Made by a program: the position numbers and the translations under genes. Of a stretch of 64,000 nucleotides of DNA, positions 1 to 10,965 are shown one piece after another. The stretch spans positions 265,006,339 through 265,070,338 of the forward strand of contig OV884057.1 in NCBI GenBank assembly GCA_930367215.1, read 5' to 3'. The DNA is from Pollenia angustigena (taxonomy: Eukaryota; Arthropoda; Insecta; Diptera; Polleniidae). Numbering within the stretch: position 1 is the stretch's first letter; the number at the start of each line of letters is the position of its first letter. The notes under the pieces were generated by a model that ran no database searches, was not told where the DNA came from, and saw only the letters and a program-made list of their open reading frames with translations.

Positions 1-1660
1 GAATATTTCGCACCGTTTGTTGTCATTTTTGTAACATAATATGAAAATAATTAATAGAAATTTTAGTAACTTCAATACATTTTAAAATATAATTTTTATC
101 AATGAAAATATCAATTTTTCAATTTCTAATTATTTTTCGTCATTAGTGTTAGAAAAAAGCTTTAAAATGAGATATCATTCATTAAATTTGATGCGGTGGT
201 ATGGGAGATACTTGCAACCGACAAAAAAAGTGCTTTAGAAATAATATATACTAGATTACCCGTGCGAATATTTCGCACCGTTAGTTGTCATTTTTGTAAC
301 ATAAAATAAAAATAATTAATAGAAATTTTAGTAACTTCAATACAATTTATTAAAAGTATATTAGTATATTAGAAATCATAATATCGTCCCCTCAATATAA
401 CAATAGCGTATGTGCTCATACGCTATTATTTTTTTATTGCATATTAAGAATCTCCATCATTGATTTTATGTCTGATCAAAATTTAGTCAAATTCTACTTC
501 CAAAAAGTGGGTCAAAATGTCGTTGGAAAAAATAGTGTATAATTTCTTGTTCAAAATTTTCCTTCAATAAGTGTGTAAGCTCATATGCGCTATTTTACTT
601 GAAATTGCCAATCCAAAGTTGTTAAAATAATAATAGTGTATACGCATTATACTCCATTTTAGCCTGTAGAAAAAATACAATTTATGAAAACTTAAACTCA
701 TAAAATAGCTTATAAATAACATACACTATTATTTGAGAAATAGTTTCATTCCGACCATCGAAAGCTGCATGAGCTCCAAAATTTGTGCCAGAAGAATGTA
801 ATTCCTCGTGGCTCGCAGTCATTTTTCTTTAACTTACAAGGTGGAAAGAAGCGAAATTGTTTAGATGAGCCGATGTAGCAGAGGAAGAGAAAGAAGACGA
901 ATGAACTTCTAGTTATTTTTGATTTACGCAATGTATACCTTAATTTGTCATAATTTTTTGTTTAAATTAACTCAAATTGGAATGTAATGAATATGTGCCA
1001 TTGAATCTATGAATTAATCACTGTTTTATAATGTTACAAATTGATATTTTTGAGATCAAATATTTTAATAAAAATATACCGTAAAATTATTGAATAAAAC
1101 AGCGTATACCATACAAAATAAAATAGTGTATCAGATACATCATACGAATTCCTTAAAAAATAAAATAGCCTTTATGGAGGACTTGCACTTTGAATGACAT
1201 AACTATGGTCTTAAAGGATGCGTAGAATAAAAAAAATTGGTAAATTTAAAGACAAGAAACGGTATTATGTATTCGTCGAAAAATCCAATATGAAGAATTT
1301 TTATTTACCGCGATATTGAGGTTTTAATAGACATCCGATTTGACAAAAACTTTAAACACGATTTTCTCAAAACCCCAAAAAAATTATACGCTATTGTTAT
1401 ATTGAGGGGACGATATATATCATACATATTTACATACATACATACATATGTTTAAATGCTTTTATAATACTTCGTTAACTTTTTGCCCGTACAAATCCTT
1501 TATCAATGAAAATATTAATTTTTCAATTTCTAATTATTTTTCGTCATTAGTGTTAAAAATAAGCTTTAAAATGAGATATCATTCATTAAATTTGATGCGG
1601 TGGTATGGGAGATATTTGCAACCGACAAAAAAAAGTGCTTTAGAAATAATATATATGATA
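1..1660. repeat. Tandemly duplicated ~260-bp repeat, second copy split
   Basis: The stretch beginning GAATATTTCGCACCGTT at the window edge recurs at about 262. The tail of the unit (TCAATGAAAATATCAA through GTGCTTTAGAAATAATATA) appears at about 101-250 and again at about 1504-1655. The two copies are head to tail, and the second is interrupted by the TIR element at 381-1416. A CATA microsatellite (about 1421-1450) lies at the right junction. The family was not recognised and the first copy may continue beyond the window. Confidence 0.7.
381..1416. mobile_element. Non-autonomous TIR DNA transposon (1,036 bp)
   Basis: The ends are a perfect 30-bp inverted repeat (381-410 and 1387-1416) starting ATATCGTCCCCTCAATATA. 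Just inside the left end is a hairpin, AATAGCGTATG...CATACGCTATT (about 403-428). The core repeats variants of ATAGTGTAT in both orientations (about 530, 628, 718, 1100, 1122), as expected of subterminal transposase-binding sites. The duplicated target cannot be fixed because the junction is ATAT on both sides. The insertion splits the flanking repeat. No credible transposase is present; the short reading frame at 746-931 has no recognisable domain. Confidence 0.8.
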
Positions 1661-1771
1661 ACAAAATCAGCTGTTTATCTAGTGCTACACTCATGCCACT
1701 TTAATTAAAACGATTGTTGAAGAAGCAGCATGTTCTTTCTTTTTATGAGGAACATCGTGAGAAAAGAACGC

Positions 1772-2830
1772 GTAATACCGTGTTCAGATATGCATTTTAA
1801 TTGAGTTTAACGCTATAAATGCCAGTATTGAGCTCAATTATCCATACAAAACTGCAATTTAAGTGTTGCTCAATTTATACGTAATTGTTATAAATATTGA
1901 GTAAAATTAAAATGAAACACTGTCACAAGTGTGTTTAGTGAGTAAAACCCAACTCACTAAACAACGTGTTTTGACATTTTTGACAACAACAAAACAACGT
2001 CGCAAACAAGCAAAGGGTCATCCATTAGGTGTGCTCAAAAGCCAGATGTTTATTTGGTTTTTTCTTTAAAGATGTCAAAAGTTGTTTACATTTTGCTTAA
2101 GTTAATTTGCCCATTGCTAATTGAGTTAGCTAAATTGTGTATGTGTGAACACCAGAGATCAGCAATGAGTAGTGAAAAAGTGAGTAGAGCTAAATCATGA
2201 CTCATAAATTCTTGTACTTATACGCACTCATACTTATTCCAATGTGATTCAAACTCATATTCACTCAAAAGTTTCATTTTATTCATCGTACTCATACTTA
2301 CCAACATTTGTAGTGTTTGATTTAGAATCTACTCAAGTCAATGTGTATAGGCGAAGCAAAATGCGAGGCTGCCAGATTTGTCCCCAAATTAGAAAAGTGA
2401 CGATTTGGCAATTACAGTTTACTAAAGTAACATGTATGAAGTAGACGATTTTTCGGCAAATTTATCTGGCAGCGCTGATTATTAAGTTGTGTGTTGTCTC
2501 TGTTGTGTTAAAACGGTAAATGGATGAGCTAAATGATTTGAATCATTGTGAGTATTATAAGTATTTTCTTGAAATTATAAATCAAGCTGAGGTCATTTAT
2601 GAGTATGCGTATAATGTCGACGTCGAACTCATAAATATTTCTCTTGTGAGTATGAGTGAATCAGAGTAGTTTAGTTTAAATGATTTCTACGCACTTATAC
2701 TTACAATTGCATGAGTCAGTATGAGTAGCGAAAAAGCGATTCATTGCTGATCTCTGGTGAACACAAAGATAATTATGTCAAAAAAACGACTATTGACTCA
2801 ATAAAAAAGTATATCTGAACACGGTATTAC
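1772..2830. mobile_element. Outer TIR element interrupted by a hAT MITE
   Basis: A perfect 19-bp inverted repeat GTAATACCGTGTTCAGATA occurs at 1772-1790 and, reversed, at 2812-2830. Without the nested hAT MITE and its duplicated 8 bp the element is about 450 bp. It has no coding capacity. A TA target duplication is possible inside the palindromic ends but cannot be assigned uniquely. Confidence 0.75.
2153..2756. mobile_element. hAT-type MITE (604 bp) with exact 8-bp target duplication
   Basis: The 16-bp terminal inverted repeats read CAGAGATCAGCAATGA (2153-2168, reversed at 2741-2756). They are flanked on both sides by GTGAACAC (2145-2152 and 2757-2764), an exact 8-bp duplication matching the hAT pattern nTnnnnAn. 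The interior is dense in ACTCATA/TATGAGT motifs, probably subterminal binding sites. There is no transposase. The short frame at 2244-2444 is a by-product of these repeats. Confidence 0.92.
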
Positions 2831-3036
2831 AAATTTGAAATAACACAAATTTTTGGGAAAAGAACATAAAGAAATGTAAACGGCAGAATAAATGCAGAAC
2901 AATACTCAGACAAGAAAACGCCATAGGACTTTCATCAGTATCAATTTGGGTGTTGAGAATGCTATCGGCCTATCCAGTAATTTCCACGGAATTTTGAGTA
3001 AAGGCTCAATAATAGGCTCTGTAAACGAACGCAGCT
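2831..3036. other. Unassigned spacer
   Basis: AT-rich sequence with no reading frame, inverted repeat or recognised family. Confidence 0.5.
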
Positions 3037-3305
3037 AACATGTGTCCATATAAATATGTTCTATCTATGATTTAAATTTCATTCAAATCTGTTGGATAGT
3101 TTCTGAGAGGCAAAATTGCCCCCTAATTCTCCAAAACTGTGTCGTGTACTTTGCGCACAAGGTTACATGGACAGCGAGCCAGCCAGCCAGCCGGACGGAC
3201 ATCGTTAGATCGAAAGATAGTGAATTTGAGTCGATCAGTATACTTTAAGGTGGATCTAGGACCCATTATTAAAGTTGTGACACACATCAGCACAAATGCA
3301 TGAAT
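3037..3305 (+). repeat. Family B fragment (B1)
   Basis: Shares with the full copy at 6283-6996 the segments TGTGTCCATATAAATATG, TTTGCGCACAAGGTTACATG, the GCCAGCCAGCCGGACGGACA tract, and the tail GTATACTTTAAGGTGG...CACACATCAGCACAAATG. The 5' end and terminal hairpin are missing. Confidence 0.8.
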
Positions 3306-3417
3306 TGAAAAACGTGCAGAATTATAATATAAATTGCGATTAATACAAAAGTAAAAAAATATTGGAAAAAGAAGTTATGAAGTTGTCGGAACTCAAGTTG
3401 ATTCTACTAAAATATTT

Positions 3418-5304
3418 TTATACCCTTCACCTCAGGTGGAAAAGGGTATATAAAAGTTTGTCATTCCGTTTGTAATTTCTACAATATTGATCTAAGACCC
3501 TATAAAGTATATATATTCTGGGTCCTAATGAGGAGAGAACTTGACTTAACGATGTCCGTCCGTCTGTCCGTAGGTCCATCTCTCTGTCCTTCCGTCTGTC
3601 TGTCCGTCTGTCCGTCTTACGTTTTATATGTGTTTTCCGGAGACTCCAGACATGATAGCGGCTAGGTTACTTTACATTTATGTCACATATAGTCCAATAT
3701 TTCGTGCTAATGAAATTCAGCCAGATCGGTCCACAAATGACTGAGATATGGCCAAAAAACCACGACTGCCTCTAATTTTTTCCAAAAATCCCTTGTTGTT
3801 GTTGTATTTTTATTGCTTTTTTCTGTATATCTGGAGAACGGCAAGGGCCAAAGTTTCCAAATTAGGTGCAAACATTCAAGTTATAAATATACAGCAACAC
3901 ACAAAATGTGGGCTGGGTTGGAGAAGTGGGCGTGGTAACCCCCATACAAAAAATTTCAAAAATTGTATAATAACCTGAATTTTTTGACTGTTATATGACC
4001 TATGGTTACGCCTTATATATCAAAAGATCGGAAATTTTTAGTAGAAAATATTTTTTGAAAAACTCGAGAAAATCGATTCAGATACGAAAAAGTTATGACC
4101 AAAATATAATTTTTTTTTTTTTTTTTTTGAAAAATACCCATTTTCGGGAACCATAGATCTTGCCGAGTCTAAGTTTTATAACCCAACTAACTGAAAAATT
4201 TCTTCTTAAACACTTCGGTATTTAAATCTGTCAAATCGGTCAAAAAATGGCTGAGTTATAATCAAAATACTGAAATCCCAAAAATTACTCTTTTTATACC
4301 CTTCACCTCAGGTGGGAAAGGGTACATATAAGTTTGTCATTCCGTTTGTAATTTCTACAATATTGATCTAAGACCCTATAAAGTATATATATTCTGGGTC
4401 CTTATGAGGAGAGAACTTGATTTAACAATGTCCGTCCGTCTGTCCGTCCGTCCGTCTTACGTTTTCCGGAGACTCCAGACATGAAAGCGGCTAGGTTGTT
4501 TTACATTTATGTCACATATAGTCCAATATTTCGTGCTATTGAAATTCAGCCAGATCGGTCCACAAATGTAAATGTAAAGTATATATATTCTGGGTCCTTA
4601 TGAGGAGAGAACTTGATTTAACCATGTGATGCCCCTCTGCCCCCCGCCTTTTAATTGTTTACATATACTAGCATAATGCGCAATATGATTTTCGTTATCA
4701 CCCTTCGTTATCACCCTTCTTTATTATTTCATCTATTTAACGAAATAATTTTTACAAATAGAAACTAGGAATTTTTGTGTTTTTTTGCTACTTAAAAACT
4801 ACTTAAAAATATAAAAGAAAACAAACAGACACACATACATACATGGCACAAACTATTGTGGTGAATATATTTCCGAACTTTGCTATTGCGGTGAACAATA
4901 ACAACAAAAGTAATTTCAACTCAACGGTGTTGAATTTTGTGAACAGTAAACGTGCCATATTTAAATTTAATGATATTCGATTAACGTTCCTTCATGGTTC
5001 AGTTGTCTAGGGAGTGTGTTAAGTTAGAAACTGAGAGTTCCCTGGTTCAAATCTTGGTTTGTTCAAAAGAAAATTTTTTATTTAATATTTTTATTTTTTT
5101 TATGTTCTAAAAACGATTTAAAAAAAATATTTACCAGTTTTCGCTTTTTAAATTTTATTTATAATGAAGTTTTAAGTATTGTAAATATGTATGAATATGT
5201 AACAACTACTTAGTTTTTGTCCAGTTGCTTTATATTCTGCTCGCACAATGGTGAAGGGTATATAAGATTCGGCGCAGCCGAATATAGCACTCTTACTTGT
5301 TTTT
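3418..5304 (+). mobile_element. Family A dispersed element (A1), Helentron-like ends
   Basis: Starts TATACCCTTCACCTCAGG and ends GGTGAAGGGTATATAAG, so it has a short inverted terminal match. Near the right end is a hairpin ATTCGGCGCAGCCGAAT followed by ATAGCACTCTTACTTGT and a T run. A CCGTCCGTCTGTCC microsatellite-like tract lies near 3550-3620. The head module (ATACCCTTCACC...CTGGGTCC) recurs at about 4296, and a third piece (AAAGTATATATATTCTGG) at about 4576, so the element has an internal duplication or is two copies in tandem. Short inverted ends, a hairpin near the terminus and internal short tandem repeats resemble non-autonomous Helentrons; that classification is an inference. There is no protein coding. 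Confidence 0.7.
4988..5058 (+). repeat. Degenerate tRNA-like segment
   Basis: TGGTTCAGTTGTCTAGGG (from 4995) resembles an A box, and GGTTCAAATC (5044-5053) a B box, at tRNA-like spacing. The T stem is only partly paired and the acceptor arms do not pair, so this is not a functional tRNA gene. It is more likely a decayed tRNA-derived SINE head captured inside family A. Chance similarity is possible. Confidence 0.4.
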
Positions 5305-6282
5305 AATGAAGTTTAATGAAAAGATGGTTAAATCATTGTAGCCTGTGTGCATATGGGTCGTACATCTCACTTGCTACGTGTACGGCCGGATAAGAAAAAT
5401 TGCAGATTTACTTCTCACTATCGACCAAAAGAAACGAATAAGACTACAATCCCTGTATAAAATTACAATTGAAATGTATTTTATTTTGCCAAATGTTTGA
5501 GAAGAATTGAGACCCGGCCACTTCCATCTTTTTTACATCTGCAAAATGCTTGCAGGGTACGGATTAGTAAGTCGTAACAACTTTTTATGAATGTATTTGT
5601 GTATATCTACACACGAGTTTCTATTAGAATCATTGTAGATAATGATAGTTTTGAATAATTTACGAGTTGTTTTTTTTTATTGTTAAGAAGAAATAAAAAA
5701 GGGAATTTTATTAAAGAAGTGGATATAACTTTATAGAAACAATAATTTGAATGGCTCTAAGTAGATTTTAAAAGATGAATACAAATTAATAAATATTTAA
5801 TTTTTTATATTCAACATTTTTCATTTTTCGAATTTATTCTATGAGCTAAATTTCAGTTATGTATTTTATAAAGCTTTTTTGTAATAGTTCCATTCCTTTA
5901 ATTTTTCAGAATATAATATAAAGTAACCTTCGGAAGGAAATAATTCCCAGTTTCTATTTAATTTTTTATTAAAAGAAAAAAATATGTTTTAGCAACTTAA
6001 CAATTTTTAAATTCTATTCATATGTGCTGTTTAGACGTGTTTATAGAAATAGTTTTGCTAAAACTGATTCCGTTTATACTTTCTATTCCGAACAATATAA
6101 AACTCCGAGAAACGACAAATCTTTTTCAAATCATAAAAGTTACTCTCACTGTCATTATAATAATATTATTGATACAAATAACCACTCAACAAAGAAATCT
6201 TTAGGCTTAAAATTCGATCTAAATCCATATTTTTGGTTAGTTTTCGGATTAAACTGAATACATTTTTGTAACGTAAGTAAAA
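5305..6282. other. Unassigned AT-rich DNA
   Basis: No repeat, hairpin or credible gene was seen. The frames at 6022-6257 are short, overlap one another and have no domain signature. Confidence 0.5.
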
Positions 6283-6996
6283 ACAAGTAAGAAAGTGTAG
6301 TCGGTCAAGCCCGACCATATGATACCCTACACCACAGTATTTAATAACATATCATGCTTATGTGTCCATATTAATATGGATTTATCTATGTTTATAAACT
6401 TCATTCAAATCGGGTTGAAAGTTCGTGAGAGGCCGAAATTGCCTCCTACCTCCCCTTGTGGTCCTATTTTTGAAAAACTGTATAGCTTATGTGTCCATAT
6501 CGATAGGGATCTATCTATGTTTTAAATTTCATTAAAATCGGTTTGAGAGGCAGAAATTGCCCCTATCTCCCCTCGTGGTCCTATTTTCTTAAAAATTCAT
6601 AGCTTGTGTGTCCTTACAAATATGGATCTATCTATGTTTTAAATTTTATTAAAATCGGTTTGATGGTTTCTGAGAGGAAGAAATTTCCCCCTTCTGCTCT
6701 CGTGGTCCTACGATTCGGCCCATTTTCAATAGGCTTGGTCCTTGTGCCAATAAGAACATACGACCCAAATTTTATCAAATTATCTTCAAAATTGCGACCT
6801 GTACTTTGCGCACAAGGTTACATGGACAGCCAGCCAGCCAGTCAGCCAGCCGGACGGACATCGTTATTTCGACTCAGAAAGTAATTCTATGTCGATCGGT
6901 ATACTTTAAGGTGGGTCTAGGACCAATATTTTAAGGCGTTACACACATCAGCACAAATGCATAATAACCTCTCCACTATTGTGGTGTGGGTATAAT
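6283..6996 (+). mobile_element. Family B element, + orientation (B2)
   Basis: Starts AAAACAAGTAAGAAAGTGTA followed by a hairpin GTCGG-TCAAG-CCGAC and ATACCCTACACCACAG. It then carries about three imperfect repeats of a TGTGTCCATA...ATCTATGTTT...CCTCGTGGTCCTA module, the CAGCCAGCCAGTCAGCCAGCC tract (about 6828-6848), and the tail CCACTATTGTGGTGTGGGTA. It forms the left arm of the palindrome with 7183-7875. Peptides read through it come from low-complexity repeats and are not genes. Confidence 0.82.
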
Positions 6997-7182
6997 GATA
7001 ATAGTTTGTATTTAAGGGAAAGTTCTTATAAGACCTTCCCTCACAAATTAAATTTTTCTTCGAAGGAGGTACCCTTGTTCATTATTAAGTATCAGTAACT
7101 AAGTGGTGGAACATTCACAGTCAGATGAGCAGCGGGAAACTATGCCGAAAAAAATTGTGTAAAAATACTTTTTTTTTTGTTT

Positions 7183-7875
7183 TTATACCCACACCACAAT
7201 AGTGGAGAGGGTATTATTCATTTGTGCTGATGTGTGTAACGCCTTAAAATAGTGGTCCTAGACCCACCTTAAAGTATACCGATCTAATCAGAATCACTTT
7301 CTGAGTCGAACTAACGATGTCCGTCCGGCTGGCTGGCTGTCCATGTTACCTTGTGCGCAAAGTACAGGTCGCAATTTTGGAGATAATTTGATAAAATTTG
7401 GGTCGTAGGTTCTTATTGGCACAAGGACCAAGCCTATTGAAAGTGGGCCAAATCGTAGGACCACGAGGGAAGATTGTGGGAAACTTCTTCTTCTCAGAAA
7501 CTATCAAACCGATTTTAATGAAATTTAAAACATAAACTTTTAAAAAAATCGGACCACGAGGGGAGATAGGGGCAATTTCTGCCTCTCAAACCGATTTTAA
7601 TGAAATTTAAAACATAGATAGATCCATATCTATAGGGGCACATTAGCTATACAGTTTTCAAAAAATAGGACCACAAGGGGAGTCAGGGGGCAATTTCTAC
7701 CTCTCACAAACTTTCAAACCGATTTTCATGAAGTTTATAAACCACAATACTAATTATTTTATAAGATAAATCCATATTTACATGGACACATAAGCATGAT
7801 GTGTTTTTAAATAATGTGGTGTAGGGTATCATATGGTCGGGATTGACCGACTATCCTTTCTTACTTGTTTTTAAT
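7183..7875 (-). mobile_element. Family B element, - orientation (B3)
   Basis: Reverse-orientation copy of the element at 6283-6996, starting TATACCCACACCACAATAG and ending ACCGACTATCCTTTCTTACTT. The modules are the same in reverse order, with scattered differences and small indels. It is separated from the + copy by about 190 bp, giving a large inverted repeat. Confidence 0.82.
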
Positions 7876-8485
7876 ACATATCAACAAAAGAAGCCCACGA
7901 ATACAAAATTAATTTTTTTAGGCCAGGTCTTAGACGTCTTGTCTGCATAAAATTTGTTTTTCCACTTTCGAAATTATCATAATATTTATTTCTTTTCATC
8001 AATCATTCCCTTAAGAAAAACAACTTTTCAATTACAGACTCCCTCATCTTAGTATTTAAAAAAAGACCTTTGGCTGAAATGAGAAACAGGAAACACTGAA
8101 AATGGCATTCGTTTTGAAGCACACTAACTGACTTAAAGAATTCACACATTCAAATTTGCAAAAGAAATGACATTCGTATGATAAGTTTCTATGTTGGAAC
8201 AACAATAACAACTACAACGACACCAAAAAAAGTAATGATTCATTATCTATAATATTTATATCAGCAGTAGAGGCAAATAAATTAAATGGTATCTATATAT
8301 GTATGCACGTGCATGCGTATAATTGTACGAGTAAATGGGCAAGGATTGGAACTATTCAACTCCAAAGTATTGGAAGTTTTAAAATGCAAGAAAAAAATTA
8401 TAATTTTCCAAATTAAATAGGCAAAATTAAAAACAAATGGCTTAAATAAAATTTAACGCAAAAAATATTATAAGTAACTTTATAT
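7876..8485. other. Unassigned AT-rich DNA
   Basis: No coding or repeat structure was recognised. Confidence 0.5.
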
Positions 8486-9216
8486 ACACGCAGAGACAAT
8501 TATGGTTGGCCATGGTTACGGCAACTACACTATGTTAATTGAAACCATACATTATTGTCGTACACAAATAATTGTTAGTTTTATTTAATATCAGCAATAT
8601 TATAGTTACTGTAAACAATGTTAATCGCAATTATAAATTTGAGTATTGTTGACCGAAAAATAATTATTGTTCTAACAACTAAATTATGATCACTTTCAAA
8701 ACATGTTATATTACTTGCAACCATATCATGATATTTAATAGCCATAACGTGATTACTTTCTATACATTGAATATGCTTAAGATGCTGTTTGTAAATTAAT
8801 CTTCCATCAGTTGTGTCGTTTGTTTTAAAGATGCATATCGAATTATTTGTTAGTGAGTGGTTTAACAATTAAAAAATAAAATACAAATTAAAAACACAAG
8901 TTTTTAGAAATTAAAACAACTAAAGAAATTGTATTTACATTAAAAACAATTGCAAAGTGCACCACTTTATCATAACATGATTACTTCTAATTTTGTTTTG
9001 ATTAACATGACAATAATATGATTTCTTCTTAACTTAGCATGACTAACAGGATCATAATATGATTCAGGCAAAAATATTATGATGTAATATTACGAATGTA
9101 TTTGGTCATAATATGAATCATTAATAAACATAATATGGTGACTGCAATCATGAATCTTATCATAATATGTTGCTCTTAGAATATGTTTACCCCAACCATG
9201 TTTTTTCTTTGCGTGT
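8486..9216. mobile_element. Family C TIR element with CATAATATG arrays (C1)
   Basis: Ends are ACACGCAGAGA (8486) and, inverted, TTCTTTGCGTGT (9216). Interior sequence is crowded with the palindrome-like motif CATAATATG and variants, especially 8970-9175. Related ends ACACCCAGAGAAAAAACATG occur at about 52122-52141 (reverse) and about 18333. No target duplication was recognised. The 95-residue minus-strand frame at 8581-8868 is explained by the repeated motif and is not treated as a gene. Confidence 0.65.
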
Positions 9217-9220
9217 TTAA

Positions 9221-9358
9221 TGGCCTGTCGTCGATTTCGAACGAAAACTTCGGTCGCTTAACTAACATGTAAAACAAACGCAATATCTTATAATTTGTTT
9301 TTGTTTTACATATAAGTTAAGCGAACGAAGTCTTTGTTCGAAATCGAGGAATAGGCCA
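9221..9358. mobile_element. Foldback MITE, PIF/Harbinger-like, TAA duplication
   Basis: A 138-bp hairpin element. The left arm TGGCCTG...CGATTTCGAACGAA pairs with the right arm TTCG...ATCGAGGAATAGGCCA, and the arms continue inward through TCGCTTAACTAACATG-like sequence. It is flanked by TAA on both sides (9218-9220, 9359-9361). The same family is present at 32535-32673, with similar length and arm sequence. GGCC-type ends with a 3-bp TAA/TTA duplication are hallmarks of PIF/Harbinger MITEs. Confidence 0.82.
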
Positions 9359-9378
9359 TAAGTTAATCGATCATTTAC

Positions 9379-9426
9379 TTCAATAGTGTCATAACTCAAA
9401 AAGCACAAATATTTTATTTAGTTTAT
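9379..9426. repeat. Family E repeat, left part, split by family A
   Basis: CATTTACTTCAATAGTGTCA followed by AACTCAAAAAGCAC matches 50399-50434. The 50.4-kb copy continues into TTAATAATTC. Here that continuation (TTAATAATTTTT) is found only after the family A insertion, at about 10638, so the insertion probably split a family E copy. CTATTGAAGTGAATG near 10664 may be the inverted opposite end. Confidence 0.55.
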
Positions 9427-10643
9427 TTTTATACCCTTCACCACAGGTGGAAAAGGGTATATATAAGTTTGTCATTCCGTTTGTAATTTCTACAATATTG
9501 ATCTTAGACCCTATAAAGTATATATATTCTGGGTCCTTATGGGGAGAGAAGTTGATTTAACGATATCCGTCCGTCCGTCCGTCTGTCCGTCTTACGTTTG
9601 ATATGTGTTTTCCGGAGACTCCAGACATGATAGCGGCTACGTTGTTTTACATTTATGTCACATATAGTCCACCATTTCTTGCTATTGAAATTCAGCCAGA
9701 TCGGTCCAACAATGGCTGAGATATGACCAAAAAACCACGACTGCCTCTAATTTTTCCAAAAAATCCCTTGTGGTTGTTGTATTTGTATTACTTTTTTCTG
9801 TATATCTGGAGAACGGCAAGAGCCAAAGCTTTAAAATTAGGTACAAACATTTAGGTTATAAATATACACAATCCTACAAAATGTGGGCGGGATTGGAGAA
9901 GTAGTCGTGGTACCTCTCATACAAAAAGTATTAAAAATTGTATAAAAACCTGAATTTTTTGACTGTAATATGACCTATGGTTACGCCTTATATATCAGAA
10001 GATCGTAAATTTTTAATTGAAAATATTTTCTGAAAAACTCGGGAAAATCGGTTTAGATACGAAAAAGTTATGACCAAAATATTAATTTTTTTTTGAAAAA
10101 TACCCATTTTCAGGAACCATAGATCTTTCCGAGTCCACGTTTTATAGCCAAAATAACTGGCAAATTTCTTCTTTAACACGTCGGTATATAAAACTGTCAA
10201 ATCGGTTAAGAAATAGCAGAGTTATGACCAAAATACTGAAATCCCAAAAATTACTCTTTTTTTATAATTAAGATTGTTTTTTGTACCCTTCACCGAAGGT
10301 CCTACACCCTATAAAGTATATATATTCTGGGTCCTTATGCAAAGCGAAGTTCAAATCCGGTTGTCGTCTCTTCTTCCTATCCCCTCACCCCCCTTCGTAT
10401 ACATATACTAGCATAATGCCCAATATGATTTTCGTTATCAGCCTTCTTTATTATTTCATAATAAAAAATATTTACCAGTTATCGCTTTTTAAATTTCATT
10501 TATAATGAAGTTGTAAGTATTGTAAATATGTATGTATATGTATATGTAAAAATTATTTAGTTGCTCTCTATTATACTCGCACAATGGTGAAGGGTATATA
10601 AGATTCGGCACAGCGGAATATAGCACTCTTACTTGTTAATAAT
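9427..10643 (+). mobile_element. Family A dispersed element (A2)
   Basis: Starts TATACCCTTCACCACAGG and ends ATGGTGAAGGGTATATAAG, then ATTCGGCACAGCGGAAT, then ATAGCACTCTTACTTGT. As in A1 it contains a second head module (GTACCCTTCACC at about 10284), so the duplicated head belongs to the family. It is about 670 bp shorter than A1 because the second module is deleted internally. It probably inserted in a family E repeat. Confidence 0.78.
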
Positions 10644-10965
10644 TTTTTTAAATTATGATTCTATTGAAGTGAATGCGTGGATAATATCCACTGGATATGT
10701 GTAGCGGGGTTTTTGCTTCTGGAACCTCTTGACAAACTAATTTTTTGCGATTATAAATATCAAACGTAAAAAAGTGTCAAAAGGATGGATAAATACGCGA
10801 TAAAGTAAACATAACTTTTTTAAATAAGGCAAATCACAGAAGATTCTATTGCGTAATATTGGTTGTATTTGTTCTATTTTTATGAGGTAATCGGGTGCGT
10901 TATAGAATCCGAATCCACTCGAAAGTGGATTACTTAAGCATTCTTTTTTCGTTTTCTATTAGAAG

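Noticed and set aside
5562..5585. AAGTCGTAACAA resembling the conserved 3' end of small-subunit rRNA
   Set aside because: Only about 12 bases match and no flanking rRNA sequence is present; chance similarity.
8581..8868. 95-residue minus-strand frame
   Set aside because: It lies inside a repeat with recurring CATAATATG motifs and has no domain pattern.
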